This document shows positions 56,049 to 64,000 of a DNA stretch of 64,000 bases, one piece after another. Made by a program: the position numbers and the translations under genes. The stretch is taken from positions 1-64,000 of the forward strand of contig CACFCI010000001.1 in NCBI GenBank assembly GCA_902564785.1, read 5' to 3'. The notes under the pieces were generated by a model. The model did not search any database and was not told the DNA's origin. It saw only the letters and a program-made list of their open reading frames with translations. The stretch's first letter is position 1; every line of letters begins with the position of its first letter. The stretch is from an uncultured Pelagibacteraceae bacterium. GTDB taxonomy: Bacteria > Pseudomonadota > Alphaproteobacteria > Pelagibacterales > Pelagibacteraceae.

Positions 56049-57246
56049 TTGCTTTCTCTATTATAGGTAAATGTATCAGACCTGCAAATAATGATAATGC
56101 GATAGATCCGTACCATGCATAGTCAAAATTTCCATTTAATTCATAAAATACACCGCCTAGATATGCTCCTAGGAAAGAACCAATTTGATGGCTTACAAAA
56201 ACTATTCCATATAAAAGTCCAACGTATTTTGTACCAAATATGTGAGCAACAATTCCATTTGTTGGAGGAACTGTGGATAGCCATAAAAAACCAAAAGTAA
56301 CTCCAAAAACTACCGAATTAAATATACTTGGCGGTAAGAATATAAAATAAATTATGGAAACTCCTCTCAATAGATAAATGGCACTTAAAATTTTTTTCTT
56401 ACTATACCTTGTTGCTAAATAACCGCTGGTAATCGTACCGGCCATATTAAATACTCCAATCAAAGCTAAAACCATTGCAGGTGTCCAGTCAGGCAAACCT
56501 TTGTCTGCCATATAAGTAGGAATGTGTGTTGCTACTAAAGCGATATGCCAACCACAAACAAAAAAACCTAAAGTGAGATAAATAAAACTTTTGTTTGCAA
56601 ATGCCTCTTTTAGGGCCTCTCTTGCTGTTTGATTGTTATCTTGATTAACTCCTACAGGTATTTTTGGAGTACTAACAAACAAAGCTACCACTAATCCTAA
56701 TCCTAAAAGAAGAGAAAAATATAAAAGAGTATTCTCCCAGCCTGTTTCAACTAAGGAATATCTTACAAGTAAAGGTGATACAAAATATCCAAATGAACCT
56801 GCGCAAGTAACAATTCCTGTAGCAATAGTTCTATTAGATGCAGGAAAATGTTTAGCTACTACTGATACTGGGATACCTATTGCAGTGGAGCCTAAGCCAA
56901 TTCCAATCATCACTCCTATAGTTAAAGTAAAATAACCTCCAGTATTATAGCCAGAATAAAAAAGCAAAACCCCAACTAAATAAAAAACAAAGCCAATAAA
57001 TATTGCAACCGCTCCTCCATATTTATCAGTAATTACACCAAACAACGGACTGAATACTCCCCAAAGTAATAACTGCAATCCCATAACAAAACCAAAATGA
57101 GAAATGGAAATATCTAAATCTGTATTAAAATCAAAATAAAATAAACCAAATGTCTGTCTTATTCCTAATGAAATTATTACAACTATAGAAGCAGCAATTA
57201 AAGTGATTAGTGCTTTTTTGCTAATAGTAAAACTTTCTGAACTCAT
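56026..57246 (-). CDS. MFS transporter, oxalate/formate antiporter-like
   Basis: 406-aa, 12-helix major facilitator. The loop motif GVITDKYGGAVAIF (loop 2-3) and GYLATRYSKKKIL (loop 8-9) are clear. The overall pattern fits the monocarboxylate/OFA-like group (family with YbfB/YcxA-type carriers). Substrate unknown. It overlaps both neighbours (metC-like by 4 nt, pabB by 23 nt), which argues for one transcript with mixed functions. Confidence 0.85.
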   Translation of the reverse strand: MSSESFTISKKALITLIAASIVVIISLGIRQTFGLFYFDFNTDLDISISHFGFVMGLQLLLWGVFSPLFGVITDKYGGAVAIFIGFVFYLVGVLLFYSGYNTGGYFTLTIGVMIGIGLGSTAIGIPVSVVAKHFPASNRTIATGIVTCAGSFGYFVSPLLVRYSLVETGWENTLLYFSLLLGLGLVVALFVSTPKIPVGVNQDNNQTAREALKEAFANKSFIYLTLGFFVCGWHIALVATHIPTYMADKGLPDWTPAMVLALIGVFNMAGTITSGYLATRYSKKKILSAIYLLRGVSIIYFIFLPPSIFNSVVFGVTFGFLWLSTVPPTNGIVAHIFGTKYVGLLYGIVFVSHQIGSFLGAYLGGVFYELNGNFDYAWYGSIALSLFAGLIHLPIIEKAIERTQPG

Positions 57247-58421
57247 TTCATAAATTTTAATGCTTGTTTTATATCATTTATTATATCTTTAGGATCCTCA
57301 AGTCCAATATGCATCCTAATTATATGTTCATCTTTGTTTACATGTGTAAATTGTCTCTTTCCTAGTGCTTGGTGCGTTTGATAAAGTGCTAAACTTTCAA
57401 AACCTCCCCAACTAAATCCATATCCAAAAAGTTTTAACGAATTTATAAATTTTAACACTGATTTTTTATTTTTTGATTTTATTTTAAATCCTAACAAACC
57501 TGAAGCTCCAGAATAATATTTTTTCCACAATTTATAATTTTGACTACCTTTTTTATATGGATAAAAAACTTTAATTATTTTTTTCTGTTTTGATAAAAAC
57601 TTTGAAACTTTTAAAGCATTTTCTTGGTGTTTGTCTAATCTTACATCTAAAGTTCTTATTCCTCTAAGAATTAAATATGCATCATCTGGACCTAACCTTA
57701 ATCCTGAAACCTTGCTTGTTTGTTCGACCAATTTAAAAACTCTTTTACTTATAGCTAAACTGCCACCCATTACATCTGAATGACCAGAATAATATTTTGT
57801 TGCAGAAACAATTGACATATCAAAACCTAACTTTATTGGTTTTAAAAAATAAGGTGTTCCCCAAGTATTGTCTATTGCTGTATAAATTTTATTTTTTTTT
57901 GCCAATGCAACTATTTTAGATAAATCTTGAAATTCAAAGGTGTTACTTCCGGGATTTTCAACAAAAATTAGCTTTGTTTTTTTTGTAATCTTACTTTTAA
58001 GGTCGTTAAAATCATTTGGATTATAAAATATTGCTCTGATATTAAATTTTTTTAAATATGTTTCTGTTAAAAGTCTTGATGGAGAGTAAACAGAGTCTGT
58101 AACAAGTATTTCATCATCTGGTTTCACAACGCTTAATACTCCAAGAAATATTGCACCAAAACCAGTAGGTGTTAAATAAACTTTATAACATTCTTCAATT
58201 TTTCTTAAAATTTGTTGTAATGCATATGTTGTGGATGTTCCCTGTCGACCATAATCAAAATTTCCACTTACTGGGTCTTTCAAATATTTATTTTGTGTTT
58301 TTTTAATATCCTGCATAGATTTGAAAATAATAGTAGAGGCTCTAACCACAGGAGGATTTACTGACTGATTATGAAAATCTTTAGCTGTATGTTTCAGGAA
58401 AGTCTTGAAGGAATTACCCAT
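57243..58421 (-). CDS. metC: Cys/Met metabolism PLP enzyme, cystathionine beta-lyase-like
   Basis: 392-aa fold-type I enzyme. TPTGFGAIFLGVLSVVKPDDEILV, VENPGSNTFEFQDL and the PLP-lysine region IVSATKYYSGHSDVMGGS are typical; GYGFSWGGFESLALYQ near the C-terminus resembles MetC (beta-lyase) more than gamma-synthases. It would convert cystathionine to homocysteine, pyruvate and ammonia. Related lyases act on other S-substrates, so the exact reaction is open. Confidence 0.83.
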   Translation of the reverse strand: MGNSFKTFLKHTAKDFHNQSVNPPVVRASTIIFKSMQDIKKTQNKYLKDPVSGNFDYGRQGTSTTYALQQILRKIEECYKVYLTPTGFGAIFLGVLSVVKPDDEILVTDSVYSPSRLLTETYLKKFNIRAIFYNPNDFNDLKSKITKKTKLIFVENPGSNTFEFQDLSKIVALAKKNKIYTAIDNTWGTPYFLKPIKLGFDMSIVSATKYYSGHSDVMGGSLAISKRVFKLVEQTSKVSGLRLGPDDAYLILRGIRTLDVRLDKHQENALKVSKFLSKQKKIIKVFYPYKKGSQNYKLWKKYYSGASGLLGFKIKSKNKKSVLKFINSLKLFGYGFSWGGFESLALYQTHQALGKRQFTHVNKDEHIIRMHIGLEDPKDIINDIKQALKFMK

Positions 58422-58428
58422 AATAAAT

Positions 58429-58457
58429 TTGATATGTTATTAAGACAATGCTATATC
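58429..58457 (+). promoter_or_regulatory. Promoter of basic microprotein gene
   Basis: TTGATA, 17 nt, TATATC on the plus strand, 36 nt before the ATG of the 27-aa basic gene. An AGGA SD lies at 58486-58489. Spacing and matches are good and no other plus-strand gene is near, so the promoter is meaningful. Confidence 0.5.
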
Positions 58458-58493
58458 CCATGAAAAACGTCAATAAAATTAAAATAGGATTAA

Positions 58494-58577
58494 ATGAGTT
58501 ACCCAAAAAAACATAGAGGCCGAAGAAAACAAGGGTCTAAAAAAAGAAGAGCTAAAAGAAAAAATAAGAAAAAATAA
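58494..58577 (+). CDS. 27-aa arginine/lysine-rich microprotein
   Basis: Too short for the track. ATG at 58494, after an AGGA SD with a 4-nt spacer, encodes MSYPKKHRGRRKQGSKKRRA and ends KNKKK. Nearly two thirds of its residues are Lys or Arg. It resembles small ribosome-bound proteins in composition (bTHX- or mS38/COX24-like tails) but I cannot assign a family. It is flanked by minus-strand genes on both sides and has its own promoter. Confidence 0.55.
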   Translation: MSYPKKHRGRRKQGSKKRRAKRKNKKK

Positions 58578-58582
58578 TTCTT

Positions 58583-59704
58583 CTACTCCTCTTTAATCCA
58601 TCCACCACCAAGCACTTTGTGGCCAAATTGGTCCTTACGATAAAAAACACATGCCTGACCAGGTGAAATGCCATCTTCAGGAAGTGTTAAATTAACTTTT
58701 GCATTATTGTTGTCTGTTAAATTAACTTTTGCCTCTAAAAGACTTCCTGTGGATCTAACTTTAACAAATAGATTTTGATCTAAATCCTCTTTGTTGGTTA
58801 ATAAATTTATTTCCTTTAAAGAAATTGTTTTTTTTCCAAGTTTTTCTTTAGGCCCAACTATTATTTCATTTTTATCAGAATTTATCTTTAATACATAAAG
58901 GGCTTCTTTATCTGAAACTTTAATGCCTTTACGTTGTCCAATTGTAAAATTAATAATTCCGTCGTGAACACCAATTACATTACCATCCAAATTTTTTATA
59001 TTTCCCTTCTGAAAGGAGTCTGGTCTAAACTTTTGTATTACTGATGCATAATCACCATTTGGAACAAAACAGATATCTTGACTGTCAGGTTTATCAGCAA
59101 CATTTAAATCTAGATTTTTTGCAATTTCTCTAGTTTTGTCTTTTAACATTCCTCCTAATGGAAATCTTAAATAATCTAATTGTTCTCTAGTAGTATTGAA
59201 TAAAAAATAACTTTGATCTCTATTTTCATCTATAGCTCTATACATGTTTGTAGTTTTATTTTCCGTAATACTTTTTACATAATGACCAGTAACTAATGCA
59301 TCAGCTTTGAGTTCTTTTGAAACTTCAAATAGATCTTTAAATTTAACAGTTTGATTACACTGAACACATGGAATTGGAGTTTCACCCTTTAAATAACTCT
59401 CAACAAAATTATCTATAACACCTTGCTTAAACTTGTCTTGGTAATATAAAATCTTATGCTCTATACCTAACTTATGTGCAACACGTTTAGCGTCCATTAT
59501 ATCTTGACCTGAACAACATTGTTTTGATGCAGCTACTTCTTTGCCATCGTCATAAAGTTTTAGAGTTATTCCAATTACATTATATCCCTCTTTTTTCATG
59601 ATACCTGCAACCGTGGAAGAATCTACTCCACCCGACATTGCAACTACTAAAGTAGTATCTGAAGGTTTTTTATCTAAACCGATAGAATTTAAATCTTTAT
59701 TCAT
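58583..59704 (-). CDS. mnmA: tRNA-specific 2-thiouridylase
   Basis: Thiolates U34 of tRNA-Lys/Glu/Gln (373 aa). ATP-pyrophosphatase loop is [14 protein letters not shown]. The catalytic cysteines are in [12 protein letters not shown] and [12 protein letters not shown]. The C-terminal beta-barrel ends [13 protein letters not shown] and GGGWI. Standard length. It converges on the 27-aa gene and is divergent from the DUF3553 gene. Confidence 0.96.
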   Translation of the reverse strand: MNKDLNSIGLDKKPSDTTLVVAMSGGVDSSTVAGIMKKEGYNVIGITLKLYDDGKEVAASKQCCSGQDIMDAKRVAHKLGIEHKILYYQDKFKQGVIDNFVESYLKGETPIPCVQCNQTVKFKDLFEVSKELKADALVTGHYVKSITENKTTNMYRAIDENRDQSYFLFNTTREQLDYLRFPLGGMLKDKTREIAKNLDLNVADKPDSQDICFVPNGDYASVIQKFRPDSFQKGNIKNLDGNVIGVHDGIINFTIGQRKGIKVSDKEALYVLKINSDKNEIIVGPKEKLGKKTISLKEINLLTNKEDLDQNLFVKVRSTGSLLEAKVNLTDNNNAKVNLTLPEDGISPGQACVFYRKDQFGHKVLGGGWIKEE

Positions 59705-59745
59705 AAGGTGGTATTTATACTGATTTACAATATAAGTTAAATTAA

Positions 59746-59916
59746 ATGATTTTAGATTATGAACCAGGCGACAAAGTCACTAATCCTCAAAAAAAAGAAT
59801 GGGGTATAGGGCAAGTACAATCTATAATTAAGGATAAAGTGACAGTTAATTTTGAAAATGTAGGAAAGAAAGTAATTAACGCAAAAAATATTGAGTTAAA
59901 AAAACTAGGAAAATGA
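59746..59916 (+). CDS. DUF3553 family small protein
   Basis: 56 aa, too short for the track. The sequence [20 protein letters not shown] then [22 protein letters not shown] matches the DUF3553 pattern: a compact SH3-like/CarD-like barrel with unknown function. Its TGA overlaps the cysQ ATG (ATGA), so translation of cysQ is coupled to it. Confidence 0.75.
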   Translation: MILDYEPGDKVTNPQKKEWGIGQVQSIIKDKVTVNFENVGKKVINAKNIELKKLGK

Positions 59917-60683
59917 AGGTGAACTTAAAAGAGATTGTTGAAAGTTTAATTGAAAATTTTTTAGAAGCTGGAGATTTGGCTATTCAATTAAGAGAAAAGG
60001 GATTGGTAAAAAAAATAAAATCAGACAATACACCAGTAACTAATGGTGATTTGGAAGTAAATAAATTTATATTAAACAAAATTTCTAAGGTTACTCCTGA
60101 TCTACCAATCATTTCAGAGGAAACTTCTGAAAATAAAAACAACCCAAATTTGAAAAATTTCTGGCTTGTTGATCCTATTGATGGAACTTATGATTATATT
60201 AACAATCTGGAAGAATTTACCATTAACGCTGGTTTAATCATAAATAATAAGCCTGTTGCAGGATTAATAAATGCTCCTGCAAAAAAAAGAATGTTTTATT
60301 CATATGAAAAAAGTAATGCTTTTGAGCTTAGCAATGGTAAAAAAATAAACTTAAGTAATATACCTGCTAAAAAAACAGAAAATTTAAAATTTATTTCATA
60401 CTCAACTAAAATAAAACCTGAAATTCAAAAAATTTATGATGATTTAGGGGTAAAAGAAAATATAAGGATGAAAAGTTCTTTGAAATTCTGTGTCGTTGCT
60501 GCTGGTGAATATGATGGATATGTTGCTGAACCCAGAGCATATGAATGGGATATTGCAGCTGGTCATGCAATTTTAGAACACTCTGGTGGAGCTATTACTG
60601 ATTTTGAAGGAAATGAAATTTTGTATGGTAAAAAAGATTTAAAAAATTCAAGTATAATTTTAAAAAATAAAAATATCTTATAA
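59913..60683 (+). CDS. cysQ: 3'(2'),5'-bisphosphate nucleotidase (inositol monophosphatase family)
   Basis: Hydrolyses PAP (3'-phosphoadenosine 5'-phosphate) to AMP, a by-product of sulfate assimilation and of carrier-protein priming (256 aa). Metal motifs: ISEETSENK (near 68), WLVDPIDGTYDYI (near 84) and EWDIAAGHAILEHSGG near 208. CysQ is favoured over SuhB by the WLVDPIDGT context and length. Coupled to DUF3553 upstream and a microprotein downstream. Confidence 0.87.
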   Translation: MKVNLKEIVESLIENFLEAGDLAIQLREKGLVKKIKSDNTPVTNGDLEVNKFILNKISKVTPDLPIISEETSENKNNPNLKNFWLVDPIDGTYDYINNLEEFTINAGLIINNKPVAGLINAPAKKRMFYSYEKSNAFELSNGKKINLSNIPAKKTENLKFISYSTKIKPEIQKIYDDLGVKENIRMKSSLKFCVVAAGEYDGYVAEPRAYEWDIAAGHAILEHSGGAITDFEGNEILYGKKDLKNSSIILKNKNIL

Positions 60684-60826
60684 TGGATGAACAATTAAGA
60701 ATAATACTGATAATTATTGTTTCTGTTTCAATTTTTGGGTTGTTGGTTTTTGTTTTCGTAAAAAATTACATAAGAAATAAAATAAATCAGCTTGTTAAAG
60801 AAGAAAAAGATAAAAAATTAAAGTAA
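60683..60826 (+). CDS. Single-helix membrane microprotein (47 aa)
   Basis: Not in the track. The TAATG junction with cysQ starts MDEQLRIILIIIVSVSIFGL and a helix of about 23 residues, then a basic tail (NYIRNKINQLVKEEKDKKLK). It is anchored with the C-terminus probably in the cytosol. The stop overlaps the convergent recX stop by 9 nt. No family recognised. Confidence 0.55.
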   Translation: MDEQLRIILIIIVSVSIFGLLVFVFVKNYIRNKINQLVKEEKDKKLK

Positions 60827-61381
60827 ATTTATTATTTTTAGATATTCACTCTTTTCTATATCCATTACCTTTTTTGATGTTTCAAAATCAAATCCATTTC
60901 TTGCAAGTAGTGAAATATCTTTTTTATAAAATAAAGTTCTATTATCCTCTGCTCTTGCTGGGCCAATTCTTTTTTTTTTACATAACTTTATTGCTGAAAA
61001 AAAATCTTGATCAGAATTATCTTCCCTTATTTTATAGACTGTATCCTTAATAAATGTTTCGTCAATTCCTTTACCAATTAAATAATTTCTAATCTTATTA
61101 ATTGAGTTTCCTCTTTGAATCATGCTTTTAGCTTTACTTTCTGAGTAAAATTGATCATTTATAAATCTGTTTTTTTCTAGATCGGACAAAACAATATCAA
61201 TTAGTTTATTTACATCTTTTTTTCTTACATCGGATGCTGATAGTTTCATGTATTTTTTTAATAAATAAGTTTTGACTTGTTGTTTTGAAGGAGCATATTT
61301 TTCAACATAAGCAAAGGCAAAATTACGCATTTCATCGACAGTTACTTGGAGTGTTTTTTTTTTATTTCTTATAGGAATCAT
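60818..61381 (-). CDS. recX: RecX family regulatory protein
   Basis: 187-aa three-helix-repeat protein that modulates RecA filaments. The features RNFAFAYVEKYAPSKQQVKTYLLKKY (repeat 1) and LEKNRFINDQFYSESKAKSMIQRGNS, INKIRNYLIGKGID match RecX. No recA is adjacent. It diverges from the ABA4-like gene after 26 nt. Confidence 0.85.
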   Translation of the reverse strand: MIPIRNKKKTLQVTVDEMRNFAFAYVEKYAPSKQQVKTYLLKKYMKLSASDVRKKDVNKLIDIVLSDLEKNRFINDQFYSESKAKSMIQRGNSINKIRNYLIGKGIDETFIKDTVYKIREDNSDQDFFSAIKLCKKKRIGPARAEDNRTLFYKKDISLLARNGFDFETSKKVMDIEKSEYLKIINLL

Positions 61382-61407
61382 TGTTAGATTTAATATAATA
61401 TATTTAA

Positions 61408-61881
61408 ATGATTGAACAAATTTATACTTATTTTACACTTGAGACACTTTACATGTGGATCAACCTTGGAGTTTTACCTTTTTGGTTTATCTTGATAGTG
61501 TTTCCTCAGTCACATTTAAGTAGAATTTTTGTAACGTCAATATTTCCTTTTTTTATATTAAGTGGTGTATATATCTTCATTTTATACAAATCGTATTTAA
61601 TTGGTTATGATTTTGATGGAAATTTCACACTATATTTAGGTCTAAGTGATTTATCTAGATTATTTGAAGATCATTTGTACATAATGATATTTTGGACTCA
61701 TTTTATAGCAATAAACTTATTTATTGGTGGATGGATTGTTAAAGACTCTCAAAAGTTTTCTATTAATAAAGTTTTGATGGCTGTACCATTAATTGTGACT
61801 TATTTAACCGGTCCAATCGGTTTATTTTTATATTGGATAATCAGAATTTTTTACGCAAAAAGAATAAGTTTATATGAGTAA
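61408..61881 (+). CDS. ABA4-like (DUF4281) membrane protein
   Basis: 157 aa, four helices. The N-terminal LETLYMWINLGVLPFWFILIVFP, central LYLGLSDLSRLFED, and FWTHFIAINLFIGGWIVKDS with GPIGLFLYWIIR match the family named for the plant neoxanthin-synthesis protein ABA4. In bacteria the function is unknown, although some work suggests a link to carotenoid or retinal chemistry. It overlaps the next gene by 8 nt. Confidence 0.83.
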   Translation: MIEQIYTYFTLETLYMWINLGVLPFWFILIVFPQSHLSRIFVTSIFPFFILSGVYIFILYKSYLIGYDFDGNFTLYLGLSDLSRLFEDHLYIMIFWTHFIAINLFIGGWIVKDSQKFSINKVLMAVPLIVTYLTGPIGLFLYWIIRIFYAKRISLYE

Positions 61882-62452
61882 TCATATAGATTTTTATTTC
61901 GATATAATTAGTCCATATGCGTATATTGCTCACAAAAAAATTCTTAAACATAAAAATATTATTTTTAATTACAAACCTATTTATTTAGGAGGTCTTCATA
62001 AGCTAGCTGGAATAGACTCTCCTGCATTTAATAAATATAAATTGAAAAATAATATAAACGATTGCAATTTAGTATCTGAAAAAAACAATATTGAATTCAA
62101 ATGGAATTCTAATTTTCCGATAAATTCTTTAAATATTATGAGAGGGTATATTAGCGTTAGTAAGAATAAACAAAACGATTACTTAAATTGTTTTTTTGAC
62201 GCGTATTGGAAAGATAATTATGACTTATCTAATGTTGAAAATATTTCTAAATTAATTAGGGAATTAAAAATTGATAGTGAAGATTTTTTTCAATCTATAA
62301 AAGAACAATCTGTTAAAGATAAATTGATTAAATTAACTACAGATGCTTTTCAAAAAGAAGTTTTTGGGACTCCAACATTTATTGTTAATAATAAAATTTT
62401 TTGGGGACAAGATAGACTTGAATATGCTTTAGAAGAGATAAATAATAATTAA
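61874..62452 (+). CDS. 2-hydroxychromene-2-carboxylate isomerase family (DsbA-like fold)
   Basis: 192-aa kappa-class GST/DsbA-fold protein. The N-terminal FYFDIISPYAYIAHKK contains the Ser-Pro active-site pair of the isomerase family rather than a CXXC. GTPTFIVNNKIFWGQDRLEYA closes the thioredoxin fold. Glutathione-dependent isomerase or an uncharacterised relative. The stop overlaps the convergent rhodanese stop by 4 nt. Confidence 0.85.
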   Translation: MSNHIDFYFDIISPYAYIAHKKILKHKNIIFNYKPIYLGGLHKLAGIDSPAFNKYKLKNNINDCNLVSEKNNIEFKWNSNFPINSLNIMRGYISVSKNKQNDYLNCFFDAYWKDNYDLSNVENISKLIRELKIDSEDFFQSIKEQSVKDKLIKLTTDAFQKEVFGTPTFIVNNKIFWGQDRLEYALEEINNN

Positions 62453-62832
62453 ACAATCTTAAAACTACTGTTGCTCATTGCTGCAAATCCACCATCAATA
62501 TGTGAAGTTTTTTTATATCCCATTTCTTTTAATGATTTTACTGCCAAAGCAGATCTCACACCTCCAGCACAAAATAAAACAAATTCCTTATTTTTGTCAA
62601 TTTGTCCACTCTGGAAGATCGGACTATTTGGATCTAAATAAACCTCAAGCATCCCCCTTGGAATATGGTTTGCCCCATCAACTCTTCCTGTATTTTCTAA
62701 CTCAGTTATCTCCCTAATATCAATTAAATTACAATTATTATCTTTTGTCATTTGATAAGCTTCATTTACATCTATAGTTTTAATTTCACTCATGGCATCT
62801 GAAACTAAATTTTGAATTGATTTTATATTCAT
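62449..62832 (-). CDS. Rhodanese-like domain protein
   Basis: 127-aa single rhodanese domain for sulfane-sulfur transfer. Active-site loop FVLFCAGGVRSALAV contains the catalytic Cys; DIREITELENTGRVDGANHIPRG is the typical first half. No signal peptide, so cytosolic. Could take part in thiosulfate or persulfide metabolism near cysteine-handling enzymes. Confidence 0.88.
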   Translation of the reverse strand: MNIKSIQNLVSDAMSEIKTIDVNEAYQMTKDNNCNLIDIREITELENTGRVDGANHIPRGMLEVYLDPNSPIFQSGQIDKNKEFVLFCAGGVRSALAVKSLKEMGYKKTSHIDGGFAAMSNSSFKIV

Positions 62833-62871
62833 GTATTTAATATATAATAAATAATTTAAAAATATATAGTT

Positions 62872-63651
62872 GTGCTTCCAAAATATTTAAAACCATTTCA
62901 TGTAGATAAATCTAATCTTATAAGAATAGGTCCTAAAACAGATGGTGGATATATTATTGATAAACGAATTTTACGAAAAAATAATATTTTAATTACATGT
63001 GGTTTAAATGATGACTGGGAATTTGAGAAACAATTTATAAAAATAAATGGAGATGTACCGATTATTGCTTTTGATCACACTGTAAATAATGATTTTTGGA
63101 TTAAAAGGTTTAAAAAAGATTTAATTTCACTTTTATTGTTAAAAAAATTAAAAATAAACAAAATATTAGATGTATTTAAGTATATTGATTATCGTTTATT
63201 TTTTAAAAAAAATAAAATTCATTATAAAAAAAAAATAGTATCTAAATCAAAAAATAAGTATCAAATATCAATCCCTGAGATACTAAAATCTTTAAAAAGT
63301 GTTGTTTTAAAAGTAGATATCGAAGGTGATGAGTATAAAATTTTAAACGATATTAAAAAAAACTCAAAAAAAATTATTTTTCTAATAATTGAACTGCATA
63401 ATGTTAATAAAAATTTAAATAAAATTAAAAATTTCTTAAAAAATTTAGATCTTAAGGTTATTCATATACATGCTAACAATTATGGCGGTATAGACGAAAA
63501 AAATAATCCCAAAGTAATTGAATTATCTCTTATAAATTCAAAAATAATTAAAATAAAAAATATTTATAGTAAAAAGAAATATCCAATACTTAATTTAGAT
63601 TATAAAAACTTTAAAAGAAGAGATGATATCAAAATCAAATTTAACAAATAA
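62872..63651 (+). CDS. FkbM-family methyltransferase-like protein
   Basis: 259 aa beginning at GTG (no in-frame ATG). The N-terminal LIRIGPKTDGGYIIDKRIL and the motif VLKVDIEGDEYKILNDI with IIELHNV later match FkbM-type sugar or peptide methyltransferases of surface glycan clusters. The middle (about 85-145) is extremely lysine-rich. Overlaps the next gene by 29 nt. Confidence 0.65.
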   Translation: MLPKYLKPFHVDKSNLIRIGPKTDGGYIIDKRILRKNNILITCGLNDDWEFEKQFIKINGDVPIIAFDHTVNNDFWIKRFKKDLISLLLLKKLKINKILDVFKYIDYRLFFKKNKIHYKKKIVSKSKNKYQISIPEILKSLKSVVLKVDIEGDEYKILNDIKKNSKKIIFLIIELHNVNKNLNKIKNFLKNLDLKVIHIHANNYGGIDEKNNPKVIELSLINSKIIKIKNIYSKKKYPILNLDYKNFKRRDDIKIKFNK

Positions 63652-64000
63652 AAATATTTGTGTGGTTTACACGCATCATAAATTAGGAGATTTAATTTGG
63701 CAACTTCCTTATATAAAAGCTATTAGCGAACATCATAATAGTAAAGTTAATTTAATTTTGAGAAAAAAAACTCAAGCTAAAAATATACTAAAAGATCTTA
63801 ATCATATTGAAAATATTTTTTATAACGAATTTAGAAAAGGTATTTATTATTGGATAGATGTGTTCAAATTAATTAAATTATTTAAAAGCAAAAATTTTAC
63901 TTATGTTTATATTTTAGATAAAGTTAATAAACCTGCAATTGCAGCAAAACTTAGTGGGGTTCCAAATATAATCGGACCGGGAATTGGTAATCAAAAAAAA
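63623..64000 (+). CDS. Glycosyltransferase family 9 (heptosyltransferase-like), N-terminal part
   Basis: Cut by the window end: 126 codons from ATG at 63623 with no stop. The early segment VVYTHHKLGDLIWQLPYIKAISEHH and FYNEFRKGIYYWIDVFKLIK match the ADP-heptose:LPS heptosyltransferase family N-terminal Rossmann domain. The overlap with the FkbM-like gene indicates an operon for LPS or polysaccharide decoration. Confidence 0.75.
   Translation, partial: MISKSNLTNKNICVVYTHHKLGDLIWQLPYIKAISEHHNSKVNLILRKKTQAKNILKDLNHIENIFYNEFRKGIYYWIDVFKLIKLFKSKNFTYVYILDKVNKPAIAAKLSGVPNIIGPGIGNQKK

Noticed and set aside
58460-58516. 18-codon upstream ORF (MKNVNKIKIGLNELPKKT) overlapping the 27-aa microprotein gene
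   Set aside because: Its ATG lies about 3 nt after the -10 box, likely before the transcription start, so it would not be translated from the assigned promoter.
1-64000. CRISPR arrays, insertion sequences, prophage genes, rRNA, riboswitches
   Set aside because: No regularly spaced repeats, transposase or phage motifs, rRNA-like segments or recognisable riboswitch folds were seen by reading; covariance-model searches were not possible.

Overview
The window is a strongly AT-rich, very compact alphaproteobacterial chromosome segment that reads as SAR11 (Candidatus Pelagibacter / Pelagibacterales). The reasons are the low G+C by eye, tiny or overlapping intergenic gaps, lysine/asparagine/isoleucine-rich proteins, alphaproteobacterial gene orders (nuoA-N followed by birA, coaX, RNase J, DUF1467, proS and lol genes; tig-clpP-clpX-lon) and a marine set of TRAP, sulfonate and APS-reductase genes. 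No rRNA, CRISPR, insertion sequence or phage gene was seen. Three tRNAs are present.

Layout. 1-22063 is one long minus-strand block. It holds the complete 14-gene respiratory complex I operon nuoABCDEFGHIJKLMN, then birA, coaX, RNase J, a DUF1467 protein, proS, lolC, lolD and the first part of dnaE (cut by the window start). 22151-22315 carries tRNA-Asp and tRNA-Val. 22365-28330 is the proteostasis block tRNA-Leu, tig, clpP, clpX, lon. 28432-32122 holds small or housekeeping genes: DUF1289, microproteins, a histidine phosphatase, a family-5 uracil-DNA glycosylase, an acyl-CoA thioesterase and a DUF3047 protein.

32125-53062 is the accessory, metabolically interesting part. A TRAP transporter (dctPQM) with a nucleobase-type NCS1 transporter and an SDR lies divergent from a GMC oxidoreductase, a TerC protein, a second SDR and an M23 peptidase. 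After some small membrane proteins come a DAO-type flavoprotein and sulfoacetaldehyde acetyltransferase (xsc), divergent from sulfolactate sulfo-lyase (suyAB) and a COG2855-type exporter. A TauE-type exporter and an APS reductase operon (aprM-aprB-aprA plus an unrecognised 116-aa protein) follow. Together these suggest a marine organosulfonate pathway: uptake and oxidation of C2/C3 sulfonates, cleavage by Xsc and SuyAB to sulfite plus acetyl phosphate or pyruvate, and then export of sulfite/sulfate or oxidation of sulfite to APS with electrons passed through AprM.

53176-64000 returns to housekeeping: a HIT protein, pabC-pabA-pabB, an MFS transporter, a cystathionine beta-lyase-like enzyme, mnmA, DUF3553-cysQ, recX, an ABA4-like membrane protein, a DsbA-fold isomerase and a rhodanese. 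The last part enters what looks like a cell-surface glycan region (FkbM-like protein and a family 9 glycosyltransferase cut by the window end).
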